Source: Rhyacichthys aspro (taxonomy: Eukaryota; Chordata; Actinopteri; Gobiiformes; Rhyacichthyidae). From it: a stretch of 64,000 nt of DNA. This document shows, in pieces, positions 26,201-39,200 of the stretch. The stretch spans positions 9,589,906 to 9,653,905 of the forward strand of contig CM072160.1 in NCBI GenBank assembly GCA_036850595.1. Direction: 5' to 3'. Positions within the stretch are counted from its first letter, which is position 1, and each line of letters starts with the position of its first letter. A program made the translations under genes and the position numbers. The notes below the pieces were generated by a model that did no database searches, had not been told where the DNA came from, and saw only the letters and a list, made by a program, of their open reading frames with translations.

Positions 26201-28635
26201 ATTAGGAAAGCTTCAGTGCTATCATTCCTAGCGGAGCATACTGAGAGCAGTAAACTAGTGTTCATTTAGGTAGACACTCCTTTAGGATCCCTCCTGGGGT
26301 CCCGTGTCCCATTGAGGAAACCGCTCCCTTAACTGCACCAGTCCACACACCCCCAGCCAATCAGTGCCACTCAATTATTCATATTCTTGCAGATTACGAG
26401 CTGCGGATGTTCATGTTCAAATAGCAGTGTTGTTAACGACATGAGGTCTGCAGTGCTGCATTTCTGATCTACTTCTGTATTCTCACACCTGCTGCCAGGG
26501 CGAAGGCTGCACCCAGAGCCCCGTAATGATGTGTGGGAGTGAGCGTGTCCAGACCAGACCTGGCTGCTGGTCTTTCAGCTAATGGTGGCCATGTCCAGCT
26601 TCTGATTAATTAAACATCCCTTGAGGTCAGGGAGTCATGGAAGGCAATGTAATTTATCATGTGGCTCATGTGTAATGGAGTGTGGCCTACCACCCAGTCT
26701 CTCATTAAGAGTGATAAACTTAGTTGATACGTCCAAGGCCTCTCCACGATTCAACAAGACAGAGGAAGATAGGGCACAGGGACATGTCTCCTCAAACAAC
26801 TGGCACTGTGCACCTGCACTAATAACAATCTTTCACCCTCAGCTGAGTCCACTAATACATCAACTGTCAGCACTAACAATACAGTCCCAATGTTTGGAGG
26901 ACTTTCTCACATATCAAGTGGCTGTGTATGAATTATTAACAATGAAGTGAAATGGAAGTGCCAAATTTAACCCCCTCAAACAACTAGATAGCTTAGGAAA
27001 TGTAAGGTTAAATACTGATCTTAGCTGCCACAGGCCAACCTGGTTATATTTATAAGAAGCACTGTGTCCATCTATACCATGGAGAGTAGAAAAGCACACC
27101 AAAGAGAACAAGACATATTTTCCCATTAAAGACTGGCTGAAGAGTTAAGTCAGAATAACAGCACAAACTCTTCATGTATTTGCTGAGAAAAACACGCCTC
27201 AGCTCAGGGAATTAGCTTTTAGCCAACTCATATTTTGAGCATTACACTGCAATGCTCCTGACAAATAAATAAAAGATGAACAAAAAACAAACAAACAAAC
27301 AAAAAAACCTTAACCTTAAAGCAACCTTATTTGTATGTGTATGTTGTATAACATGTTAGTGTTTGAACATGTAATCATGCCGAGCTGAGGCCTATCTCTT
27401 CCAAACCTCACACATTAATTGGGAGCACTACACATGCTTTACTGTAGGTGCTGTAGGTGTTTGGACATGGCACCATTCTCTTGTGTGTGAGCACATGCAC
27501 ACTTTGTCCTGAGGCATGTGAAATGCTTTGTTGTTTTGTTCAGTACCTGTGCTTTGTTCTAATCATCTAAAAGTGTGCTGTGAAAGGGGCATTTTTGTGC
27601 ATTTATAACAGGCCCTTATCTTTTGATTATAGGAATGTAACGTGATATTTTTAAGAGTCAGGATAGAATTGGGGCCCACATGATGCAACAATTACAAGGA
27701 AATGTATCTATTTGAAGTTTGTCATCTAATTTATGTATTATATTGATTGTTACAAGTGGTGCCTGCAAAAATAATCTGTTTTTAAAAGCCTTTTGAGATT
27801 TGTGATTTGACTAAATGTCAGCATTGGCAGACCCATTAAGTTTTAATCTCTTACTGTACGCATTTTATCATGCCTTCGTTGAGTGTTGAGTGTTTGAATG
27901 AGACAGCGACTCCCAACAGAGAGTAAATGAGTACAGAGTGTTATCACAAGATGCTTTTTCCTTTTGCCTTTGAATGCAGTGGCGTGACCTCAGGAGCATG
28001 CCGACGCTCGATGGCTGCCATTTCCTGTCCTGCCCTCCTGCTGCGGCAGGTGGGCGTGAAGCATACATACTCCCCCCCACCGGGCAAGGAACAGCCACGA
28101 GGCCCCACGGCTACACACCCCGCTGGAATATCAGAGAATCTGTCCCCCCTGTGGCTCGCCTTTCAAATTGCACAAGGCCATCTTCTCCCAGCACACGCAT
28201 TTTTCAAAGGCACAGCCAACGCTTCAGGAATACATTATCAATGCATCCATCCATCTGCTGAAGCAACGCCGGGGGGGCTGTTTCACTCATTCTGAGTCCC
28301 TCAACAGGAGGCAACATCACCCTGATATACCAATAAAACCCTGTCATTAGTAATGATTAAAAATATTTTCTCACATACCTTTGCATAGTTTCCATAAGGA
28401 GGAGCAAAGGTAATGTGATGTTTTATCTGTATCCTTAGCACTGCTCAAATGATGCTTCAAATGACAAAATCCAATGAGCTATAAAAATGAAAAGCACTGG
28501 AGTTAAATGCTTCACGGTGTAAGACACATTGTACTGTATGTCAGTAAAAGCAAAGCCTGCCTATTTGTTGGAGTATCAAGACAAAAAATGGGAATTCAAA
28601 GGGCAGAAAAGAACAGCAACAAATGCTTGTGCCTC
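20224..28635. other. Non-coding stretch with GC-richer patches
   Basis: No gene is recognised. The 165-codon open frame at 24,766-25,263 (plus) is the longest in the left half, but it has no recognisable domain or clear context. GC-richer islands at about 21,780-22,260, 23,690-24,090, 26,270-26,560 and 27,960-28,320 stand out against the AT-rich background. In fish gene deserts such islands are often conserved non-coding elements, but conservation cannot be seen here. A short (AAAC)n run lies at 27,286-27,307. Confidence 0.55.
27286..27307 (+). repeat. (AAAC)n simple repeat
   Basis: Four to five AAAC units followed by a run of A. This is an ordinary low-complexity tract. Confidence 0.8.
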
Positions 28636-28697
28636 ATGTTACATGTTCAGAAGTTTCACTAATGTAATACAAAGTGAAACTTCTGAACATGTAACAT
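28636..28697. repeat. Perfect 25-bp inverted repeat with 12-nt spacer (hairpin)
   Basis: The left arm (28,636-28,660) starts ATGTTACATGTTCAG and the right arm (28,673-28,697) ends CTGAACATGTAACAT. The two arms are exact reverse complements over all 25 positions, separated by AATGTAATACAA. The flanking bases do not continue the pairing. Transcribed RNA from either strand would fold into a 62-nt stem-loop of pre-miRNA size. I recognise no known miRNA in the arms. It could instead be a short hairpin repeat or a recent template-switch event. Confidence 0.9.
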
Positions 28698-30069
28698 TTG
28701 CTGTCCATGTTACAACCACAGTTTGTGATAGGAAACAAATAAGTAGCTTAGTAATCTTTTAATTATTGCACATTAAGTCACAGTACTTTTACTTGAATGC
28801 AGACTTTGTGTACTCTGCACACCTCTGTTTATAATAGATTCAAACAAAAACGTAAAACACTGTGAAGCTCCTTAAAATTGAATTCCCCTTCCTTAATCCT
28901 GAAGGTGTCTTGGTTGAATTCACTGATTACATGGTTCACATTGCTCTGACAAAAAAGGAAATTGGTTTCTTCATTATTCAGTTCCACAGGGACACAACAG
29001 GTCTCTGGTGGTCAGGCTCGACCTGTCCTCAGTAAATATTCTTATGTAGTGCATTTCTAACGAAGGGAATAAAAGACAGAGAAGAGTGACACAAACAGCA
29101 CATCCTCTGGTGTCCCTCGTCAAATACACATCTTACCAAGGCGTGCATGTTAATTAGAGGCTCATTCAGCCTGCATTGAAACACAGACACCTAAATTTGT
29201 TTCTAAGTACCTACACATTGATCCTAACACTGGCTGCATATTGATTATCTCAAGCAGACATTTTGTATTCGCACAAAAAAGATTTATAAGCCAGTGCAAA
29301 AATAAAAGAACAAAGACTTAGGCTGTTCATGGATAATGACACAAATAAACATACTTTCATTGTGTCAGGTGGCAATATGTAAGCACATCTTCTTAATTAA
29401 ACCATAAAATTAAAAATACCACATTTTCATTTTCAAGGATTGATAGCTATGTGCAACTGTTGTAAGTATAGTAATTTTGCCCAGCATGATTTTTAAATTA
29501 CACAGTCACTGCAAAAGAGTAATGTAATTTCCTCAAGTGCCAAAAAACAAAGGGTTGGCATTGGAGTTAGTTTAGCTGATTTAGAAAATGTATGTGTAGC
29601 AAAGCAAATGTATATGAATGTATGTTTATCTATGTATGTAACTTAATGTATATTAACATTACATAATGGTAAAACTAATAATAATTGCATAAGCATTTTT
29701 TGCCAGTTTTTACAGTTGCAATATATAAGTAGCATATTCTCTTTACAAGCTTTTATTTTGTTCTACATTAATAGCTCTTTTCTAACCATTGCCAGCTTAA
29801 ACTTTCAGAGAACAAGAGGAGTCCTCCTAGATTTTTGCTGTTTATCAGGAAAAAATCTATAAATCACCACATCCACCAAGATTCAGAAAACATATTATGG
29901 TTCACCACCACAGATCTTTTTTTTACCAGACAAAGTAATAAGTTCAGTGTCTCTAAACTTTGGATTTTATTTGTTTGTAGCTCTAAAAGTAAACACAACA
30001 CTGTCAGTTTCGAGGTCCTTATATTTGTGAAGATTCTGAAGCAAGTCAAATGTTAGACTACTTTTCTTA
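28698..30069. other. Non-coding stretch, nothing recognised
   Basis: Strongly AT-rich DNA with short, chance-like open frames. I see no repeat boundary, RNA gene or splice-flanked coding block. Confidence 0.6.
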
Positions 30070-30450
30070 TTTACGCCCCTTTCAGACAGAACGTACACAC
30101 ACACCATATTCTGTCAGCTGTTTCCTGCCGTAAACGAATGTTGCTGTCAAAGTGTGAATATGTTCCTTTTTGTGCCGTTTCTTGACGTCAACTTTTGGCA
30201 GCGTTTATGTGACTCACCTCCTCCACCTCCCTCTGCTCCTGTGTTTATCATGAGCTAAAGTGACCTGCAGTTCCAGGTGCTGCAGCACAGGAAATATAAA
30301 AAAGTTGATCATGCTAAAAAGTTAAAGAAGCACTATTTACAATCATTATTTTTGTTACTTACACCACATTTTCTGCCTGTTTGTAAAGCAGGGGTATTCT
30401 GTAACCTCACCATTAGATGTCGCCAAATAATATCCTCACTTGACTAAACA
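30070..30450. mobile_element. Probable degraded non-autonomous DNA-transposon remnant
   Basis: The block begins near CGCCCCTTTCAGACAGAAC and ends near CACCATTAGATGTCGCC followed by AAATAATATCC. The end resembles, from memory, a recurrent teleost repeat terminus with an ACTAGATG(G)C-type motif. There is no transposase ORF and I could not define terminal inverted repeats or a target-site duplication. The assignment rests on recognition only. Confidence 0.35.
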
Positions 30451-31311
30451 AGAAAAGGTTGAAATTTGAACACAGGGCTTGTTGTGACATATTATCTGTG
30501 ATTCTAACAAATCACTGCAGGTAAAGCAGGCTCTGAATTTTTCACAAGCACAACAGTGACAATAAATCTAGCTTGGCAGACTTCCGAAGGGGTTTATTTT
30601 GTTGAGAAATGCCACCTCTACTTATTACTTGTTCATTTATCAGTGGTAGGCTGAATGAATATTGACTTTGCCTGAAATAATAGCTTAGCAAGCACAAAGT
30701 CTGGGCTATTTGAAAACTGCCCTCTCGCAAATGCAGAATCATGAGCTGCACCAAATCCTCCATGCGATAATTTAATTTCCTGCTGCTGTCCGACCTCACT
30801 TCATGTCGACCTGCTCTGTGTGGTGCTGGGGATCCATGTTTCTCCCTTTAGTATCCTCAGCCAAATGCCAGTCTTATCCTTACCTTCTGCATCTCTGAAT
30901 TTACATTTCATACGGAGCTCCTCAGCCATTTTTCTTGCTGACGAATTGGAGGTGGATAGAAAGTTTTCTAGCAGCCAGAGAACAATAAATATTAAAGTCT
31001 TTCTCTTGGAAATTCTCCAATCCGGCACTCCTTATGTACACTGTCAAACGCAAACTCACGTGCCATTCCTCTCTTTCCCTGTCGTAGTCGAGCTCCTTAT
31101 CTATCCATCTATTCCTCCCATCTCATCTGCCGCACCATCTGTGCAGCTGTAATAAGCAGGACTCCTCTTGTGCTCTCTTTCACTCCTGCACTTTCTTCCC
31201 TCCTGATTGTGGCTCACCCCCTCCTGAGGCATGGCCGCCCCTGCCTGGCTGTTTGACTGACTTGTTCATGTCCCACAGAGGAGCTACCGTTTCGTCAGTC
31301 TCGCTGTGTGC

Positions 31312-31325
31312 AAAAAAAAAAAAAA
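31312..31325 (+). repeat. Poly(A) run
   Basis: Fourteen consecutive A between GC-richer sequences. It could be the tail of an old retroposed copy, but the upstream sequence is not recognised as one. Confidence 0.7.
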
Positions 31326-32492
31326 GGCTGAGATGCACTACTATGTCCTGCCATCTCACAGCAAGCCTGGCTACATAACACAACAGTGCTTTTATCCTTC
31401 AGTCGAGGAGAGCAGCGAGCGTAAATGCGATAACCTTACACATTCTCTGGGCGAGGCATATTCAAGATGCATGATCACTCTCAATTATGGAGACAAAACA
31501 AAAGCACTCCCTCGCTTAGAGAACAGAGTACAGGCCTGGATCTGACAATTCAAGCCCTAACCAACAGCAGACTATTGATCTGAGCTAGTCATCACACTGA
31601 CATCCCACTCAGCTGGATAATGGGAAAATCAGTGTGAAATATTGTGTGCAATTCTCTGGCTTATGGTTCAAACACAACAAAATTGTCTTTGAAGACAACT
31701 GGGAGCATGTGATTAGGATTTTTTTTCTTGAACCATTTGAAGTGTGAGGTAAAGTCTTCCATTAGCAGGCTGCGGCACTGTGCCACATTGCTAATGTTGA
31801 TCGGCTTTTTCGGTGCCCATAAAAATTTTATGACTAACAAAACGAGACGAGTCATGAGAACTACAAAGACCTCTACTGCCTCACAGTGGAGTCAAAAGCT
31901 AAAGTCTCAGTGTTAAAGTGGAGGAGGGATGGCACACAATGGAGCTCAGGACTAACAGAGAGTATAGCTTGTACAACCCTATAATATCATCCACTAATAA
32001 AGCAACCCGCTGCCTTCACCTTTAAACAGAATGTATTACACTCCTGTTTGTAGAATATTGCTGCCAAGAGTAATTGTGCAGGTTTCTTTTAAGTTCCAAG
32101 AGCTACATCCTAACTTGTCGTGGCACGAGCTCCATTAGTGGGTACAGGCCACTCCAGTCAAACCCCACCCCCCCCAATAGCTGCCATGGCAACACAATGT
32201 TACACACTTGAATGTCATGTCTGCTATGGTCAGTCAGTGTATTTCCATGCAATATCACTTCTTTGTCTTTATCTCAAGCCATCAAAGACAAATGTTCTAA
32301 GTAAGTCGTGAAGCTTGTATTTTTCAAAATGGCGAGAGATGGCCAATTTTGCATCATTATTTTGAGGATTCAGTTTGATGGCTCAATCTCCCATGTCTAA
32401 TGGGCTTAGGGAAGTCACATGAAAGTGCCCATCATCCTATCAATTTGATAACACAACTGTGACCTCGCAAATCAAAGCAAAACGAGACAAAT

Positions 32493-32524
32493 CTTTTTTC
32501 TTTTCTTTTCTTTTTTTTTTTTTT
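32493..32524 (+). repeat. T/C-rich low-complexity tract
   Basis: TTTTC-type units merge into a run of fourteen T. Confidence 0.8.
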
Positions 32525-35500
32525 ATATCAGATTAGACTTCAACACAGAGGCAGATTTTAAATGCAGTGTCAAGAAGTATGCACACATGGAAATAGCAAT
32601 GCTTTTGTTGCACTTTTCTGTTTGATACCTCCATCCCACCCTTATATTCCAGACTGTCCAACTTCTTGCTTAGAGAATATTACATTTCCTCTAAGTGATA
32701 GATTGTCCTTCATTTGATTGAAATTTAAAATCTCCACTAAAGCAGCGGAAATTCTATTGGAACGATACCTCAAGAGTTATCGATTATAAAAAGCCTGATA
32801 TCTCCAGACAGTGCAGAATCAATATTACTAAGCTATCTTATATTTATCTGTATAATGCCTGCAGTTAGCCAATCCTTCCATTTTAGAGGTCAAGGAGTGG
32901 GCTTAATCTTCAAACAATTTAGCAGCTAAGCCAGAAACAAAACGATTTTTTGTGGAAGCAATGGTCATAATTAGGAAATGCATTGCACAGGGACAAAGGC
33001 ATGATCCTTCAATGAGTTATCGATTCGAGCAGAGTGAATAGGAGAGTGTTCGCTGATGTCTGCAGCTCTGATAAAGCATCAGACGACAGACAGACAGCCC
33101 TCTAGACGGTCCTCACAGTCTGAGGCACTGTGGGAGGGGGTTATCCTGGCAGTGGCGAGCGAGGCTTCCTGCAGCAGCGAGCAGGACAGCCCATCCAGGA
33201 CTCAGTGGATAATGAGCAGTCTTTGTGATGTGTGCTGCAGGGGCCAGTGAAGGCTGAGCCCGGGAGCTGTAATGAAATCCACACTGAAATGCAGCTGGAA
33301 TCCACCCTCTATTGTTCCCTACTCTCACATGCTCCCAGCTCCACTTCTGTTTGATATAATTTCTTACATTTCAACACATCATCCTCCACAAAATGTGTGT
33401 TATGGAAATGAAATGCCTGATGTAGCTCTTTAGATATCTGAGGCTGCTTGGCACATACAGCAAAGAGGACCATTCATGTAGAATTTTCACAAGTGACAGA
33501 TAAATGTCATTCCGCTTTGTACGGTTGGCTTTGTTATGCAAAGGCAATGTTGAGTAAAAACAACAACAAAAACAGCACTGCCTTGGTGGTGATTTAAGGT
33601 ATTGTAAGTATTTAAATACGGAAGAAAAAATCCAAATGACATCAAAGTTAACAGATTTATAGAGGCATAAAATGTGCATGGCAAATGGTAAGGATGTATT
33701 GTAGTTTCATTTCAAACATCAGAGGAAATATTTCTGTGGAAGTGCTCAGTCATCCAGGACATATTCAAGAAAAGGTTTCAAAGAGGTCTAGATGTAGGAG
33801 AAGCCTTCTATTAAACCTGTTCTTGATTAGGGGAAATAGTTATGACTCATTCAAAGAATTAGTGAATATTTTATGCACCGAGAGCTTTTTGCAACAAAAA
33901 TCTTGTTAGGAGGCCAGTGTTGATAAAATTAGGCTGGTTTGCCAACAGTCTGAATGTTTGAGGACAATGTCAAACTTACTGCAAATTATTTCAAACTTGT
34001 TCTTCCACTAGTTTGTAAAAGCTCCCGTTGTGTTCTTCCAATATCCCTATTTGTGTTTAAAAATAATCTACAAAGATCCAAAGAAATGAATACTTATTAC
34101 ACTTAAGGCTAGTTTTGACAACTGCAGGTGTGCACTTAACCATTCAGACTGAAAAATAATGCGTTTGAAAAAGAGGGAATCTAAACCTTAGAAGGAGAAT
34201 TTTTCAATACAGCAAAAACTAATCTTAAAATATATAGCCCTACCAGAGGGTTCAGCGTGGCAGATCTCGTGAGTCAGGTTTGCAAAATGTGGCTTTAAAT
34301 AAGTAAACCTAGTCTAATCCATGACTTTGCACAATATGAAATTTCGTCTCACGTAGGCGTAAGGTCAACAAATCATGCATTTTAAAAAGTGATGGAAAGA
34401 TTTTCAAATGTTCCTAATGATTTCCAGAGACGAAAAGAATACATTTTACCTGCTTTAAAACAAGGACCTTTTTGTGTCGGCGGCTGCTTGTTTGTATGCA
34501 GAAGTAGTTACTGGATGACTGCTGAGGACAAGATGCCCTGACCTTTACTTCCACAACAATATGTAATGCACTTGTCACTGCTGCTTTACAACTTACTAAG
34601 CTCCAATGTAGCACACAGCTTCTTGGAACAACCTGCTCACATATGTGCCTTGAACAGACACATATGGATACTGCAGTCCATCACCACTTGGCTGCTGGAC
34701 ACTTTTGTCCACATTTTGCTGTTCAATTTCATCAGTACAAATGCTAAAACAGTATGGGAGCAGGTCAGTTATCAAAAGGAGTGGCTCTGCTTGAGTTAGT
34801 GTTGTCAGTGACGGTGAAAACATAATGACTGCTGCATGCTGCTAAACCTTTCTAAACACACATAAATGAACAGCTGCTGCCATATGGGTGTCATAGCAAT
34901 GCGTGGGTTGGAAAAATGCCAGTGATATGACTTGTAGATGGAGACTTACAATAGCGCATTACTAGTGTGATCTTTGGGATTGTACGGACCACTGCACCTA
35001 TTGGCCTTTTATCCATTAAAGTAGCACACTCAATCCGTTCTGTGCACTCATGCTAAAGAGAAGCAGTCAAATCCCTGCCTGGAGCGCACAGCCACCACAG
35101 CCACAGGGGATGCAAATTCTTCTTTAAGAAGCACATTTCTCATTACTTTTTTGACAACCATTTGAATATCTATACTGACTTAATTTCATGCTTGACCTGT
35201 ATTTCAGCATAGATGCAAGCAGAAATGGCACAGGCACAATGACTTTGCTGTAACAATCAAAAATGTTCTGTCTTTGTCTCTATTCAAATTGTTTTAGTTT
35301 TCTAAGTAACATTTAAACATATTCAGTCTGAATAATGCAGCATTATAGCCTGAATACAGAATAAAGTCAGGATGCTGGTTAGCTACATTAGATATTATTG
35401 CAAAAATACGGAATCTATAAGAATTCTGATTAACTACAGAGAGACAAAAGACTAGGCTTATTTAGGTTATGGCAAAATTAGAAATTATAACTACTTTTGA

Positions 35501-35887
35501 AGAAAAAAAAACCATTAAAATCAGCCCCTGCATAATATGAAAATAATAGTATGTGGGAGAGATACATTATGAAAAGTGACATCTTGCAATGAATGAATGA
35601 ATAGGTGGCTTTTTTCAAAAGGGTTGTGGAAATCTGCAATATTAATAATTCAGTTCTAAATCTATGTATGTACTGTATATCAGATCTGTGGTTGGAATTT
35701 ACTTAAGGTCATATGTGATAAATCCAAGATCCAAACATTTATGCCAAATGAGGATTTGGCAAAAATGTTTGGAAAACAGACGTTTATTATTTTAATTACA
35801 GCCACAACTATTGACATGAAAATGCATTGTAAATTGTGCACATCTATTCCAACTGAATCATTTCATTTAATTAATTTTAATTTCTCT

Positions 35888-35901
35888 ATTTATTTATTTA
35901 T
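35888..35901 (-). terminator. treh: Candidate treh poly(A) signals
   Basis: Overlapping TTTATT on the plus strand gives AATAAA-type hexamers on the minus strand. They lie about 320 bp beyond the treh stop codon, and no canonical AATAAA is nearer on that strand. This implies a 3' UTR of roughly 0.3 kb. Cleavage evidence is absent, and the tract is a simple ATTT repeat, so the call is tentative. Confidence 0.35.
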
Positions 35902-36215
35902 TTTTCTTTACTTTACTTTTTTTCTTAGATTGTAGAGCAAGCATAAAATGGTTTCAACAATTATTATAAATGCAATAAAATTGATTCACTTAGCTGCTAT
36001 TACAAGGAAGTAAAGATGTGTTGATGATTTTCTGAATCAGATCCTGGTCCTTCATCTTGTCACTGATCAACAGGTGAAACCATAGGCACACACAGGTGAG
36101 GTGAGCCCTCCCGTGTGTTTGTGTGAAGTGTCAGTGAGCAGGCTGCAGTGACTGATGTAGTGCAATGAAAGCTAGAATAAAACACCACCTCAGGTGTGCT
36201 TTGCTGTCACTGGAC

Positions 36216-39200
36216 TCAGTAGAGCATGACAGGGACTGAGAGGACTAGGGGCAGCAGGAGGCCAGGGGACACATGTCTGCAGCCTGAGGTGAGAGTGGCT
36301 CCGTACTGGTCCAGCAGCTGCAGTGCCACACCATTCGTCCAGCCAAAACCCAGCTGCAGACAGACACAGCAGAGATGAGAACTGCTCTCTTCTGTTTAGC
36401 ACAATAGCATTGGGGCAATAAATGAGAGCACATGAAATGGTCACAAAAGAACTTCCTTTATATTCACTAATACCTGAATGCTTACAGCTGTATAGCTCAA
36501 AGACATATATGACAGCTGACCATGAACAGTGTGCACAGAATATAGTTATGTGCATATGTATCAAAGTGAATCAAATATATAAATCAGGACACAACAGAGC
36601 AGAAAATGGAAACCCATGAAAAGATTCTACATCACCATGCAAATACTGTATGGTCCAGTAAAGAGTAACTACCTGGACTTCATATTCCCCTCCACCGCCA
36701 GGTTTTCCATCTCCATTCACATCATACTGGAGAAGAAAAATGACCAACTGTGTCATCACTGCACAACACAAAAGCAAAAATAGAAGAACACTTACCTTTT
36801 CAAACATGGCTTCATACTTCATATAAGCTAACCAGTTGGTCTGGATCCATTTCTGGGCCAAATCTTGTGCAAGTTGTTTAGCATCATCTGAAGATACTTT
36901 GGACAAACCTGCAGATTCCAATAGAGACTAATTTTAACATTTTATTTAAAGTCTTATAAGAGATTGCTTCACTGTCAGAACACATTTAGGCAGTGGCACA
37001 GTTTGTTTATTCCAACACATACATTTTAAATAAACTGTTCTCTAAATTGTTAAAGCGAGCATGGTACACTGTCAAAGATACTGAGCATGCTGCCAGTTTG
37101 ATTTTTCACAAAATGTGTCTGACCTCAATCCAAATTGTCATGTGTTCACTTGCTATAGATCAGACTGGAGGCTAAACGCCTGTGAAAAAGCCTAAGAGCA
37201 ATGCTGGCTGCGACTGAGAGCCTGGCAAACCTCTCCAGGATACAGACCAAGTGTTTGATGATGTCTGTGGGTAGTAGGATTTTTGGCTAAATGCTAAATA
37301 CAAATAGTTTGTAATTGTAGTTGGAAATTTAATTTACACTGTATTCATTTCCAAATCCAGGGCAGAGTTCAACAGACCAATACAAAATGGCACCATCTAA
37401 TGGATTTTACTTTTTTTTTTTTTTTTTTTTGGAAGCTGTTGCTGGGGAAATTTTGCAGGGGCCAGTCCATTTCTTTGCACTTACCTTCAATAATCATATG
37501 TTGTAAAGGAGGCCAAGCATTCGGATAGTCCCATTGCTGCCCAGACTCTTTCAGTGATGTTGGAACTCCATTGGGAAACCGGAGAGCACCACTCCCCTGA
37601 AATCAAAGGAAACAGAACAGGGCCATGTGGTGTGTGAGTGCCATCTGCTGGAGCTAAAAAGCACATGCTTGGTGAAAAAATAAAAAATAAAACATGAGAG
37701 AGTTGGCGGTTGGCAGCAACAACAAACTCTCCTCCCTCAACAACTCTGGAGGACACTTAATAAAAATATTTATAGTGTTAGCTGCTTAACAGACAGATGA
37801 CTGTCATCCTGTGGGCAGGACTGTGGATGTGCACAGTTGGACCTGCAGCCACGTGAACTTTATGCTGATTATTATACACTTAAGATTTTCACACAAACAC
37901 TATAGCTACAAACTCACTTACTTGTCCAACTTAGGTTGCTATCCACAAATCAACAGATGGGTCATTGGGTCCATTAAATTCTGTTTGAATTTTAGATTAT
38001 ATATAAAATCTATTAGCCAAGTATGAAATGTGGTCCCACATAATGTCACTATTACAGATTCTCTTTCCAGTCAGCTGGAACTTTAATAAACATCTTCCCA
38101 CTGAGTGATGAATTGTACCTGTAAAAACAAGCTCTAAAGAGATGGACATGCCATTTTGGAATCCATTATAAAGTATTAATAATAGCACTTATATAATAAG
38201 CAAACGTTTAACATACATTTATACACTTCCCTTGATTCTGATTGATTCTCTTAAATGTGTACATTATTAATAATAGTGAAGAGTCTGTACCAACCTTGAG
38301 ATACTGCACTGATTTCTCTGCCTTGTGCTGAGAATAGCACATTGCCCAAAGAGGTGCCAGGTTGGAGGGGTAAAACTCAGCGTGTTTGCAACCTGTCAGC
38401 AAGTTGTAGTCAAACCAGGCCCCCTGCTGATCATCCCACAGCACAGACTCTATGGCCTTCAGTCTGCGTGCTGCAGCCTGTTCATACCGCGCTGCTGAGT
38501 CACTATCGCCTGTCACAAAAGCACATATCACCCTTATGTAACACTGGTTAGGGGCTAAAAGCAGCCAAGTGAAGCTGGTACCAGTGTCAGAGGTGACTCT
38601 GATATCTCACCCACAATCTGGTAAAAAGAAGCGAGCGTCTTCTCATTGCGACACAGAAGAGCATTGAGGTCTGTGGGCACTATTTGGCTGGTGCGAGTCT
38701 CTCTGAGGCTGCCATTGTGGTGACCATCACTGTCCACATACCAGCGGGAGGAAAAGTCCCAACCAGACTCTGCCCCTGCTTTGAGGTCCATCCACAGCTG
38801 CTGCTTAGAATCTGAGCAAAAATAATGTTGTCAGGTCCATTAAAGTGACTGAATACCAAAGCTGCGCTTAAGGTTTTAGTCATGTCTTTCAAGTACAAGT
38901 GTGCCCTCTATTGGTGCACTGGTGTAGACAGACAAATATGTTGATTTGCAAATCACACCATTACTTGATTTGCTTTGATTTGGTTTGTCTTTCCTTTCTT
39001 ATTGATTACTTTTTTGTTTGTTTGTTTGTTTGTTTAGGTATTGTAGAATGCCACATATATATAATGACAGAACACAAAAATGTTTGCTTAATATCTTAGA
39101 ATGTGTCATTAAAACAAATAGTTTTTACCTAAAATGTGCAAAACAAAAAAGATTAGAACATTGTACCAATGTATTTTCAGTTCAGATTTGTTTTGCACCG

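Larger units (their letters stand above)
30451..35880. other. Non-coding stretch upstream of nothing identifiable
   Basis: No gene is recognised. GC-richer patches occur at about 30,700-31,560 and 33,050-33,330, the latter with frames on both strands and no domain. Simple sequence includes a 14-A run at 31,312-31,325, a T/C-rich tract at 32,493-32,524 and a C-run near 32,166. The stretch ends where the probable 3' end of treh begins. Confidence 0.55.

Noticed and set aside
27927..28295. Overlapping plus-strand frames of 95-122 codons in a GC-rich patch
   Set aside because: Two frames are open at once because the patch is GC-rich with few stops. Neither looks like a protein family, so a conserved non-coding element is more likely.
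1..35880. Search for the let-7/miR-100/miR-125 cluster that lies elsewhere on human 11q
   Set aside because: No mature let-7, miR-100 or miR-125 sequence was seen on either strand.
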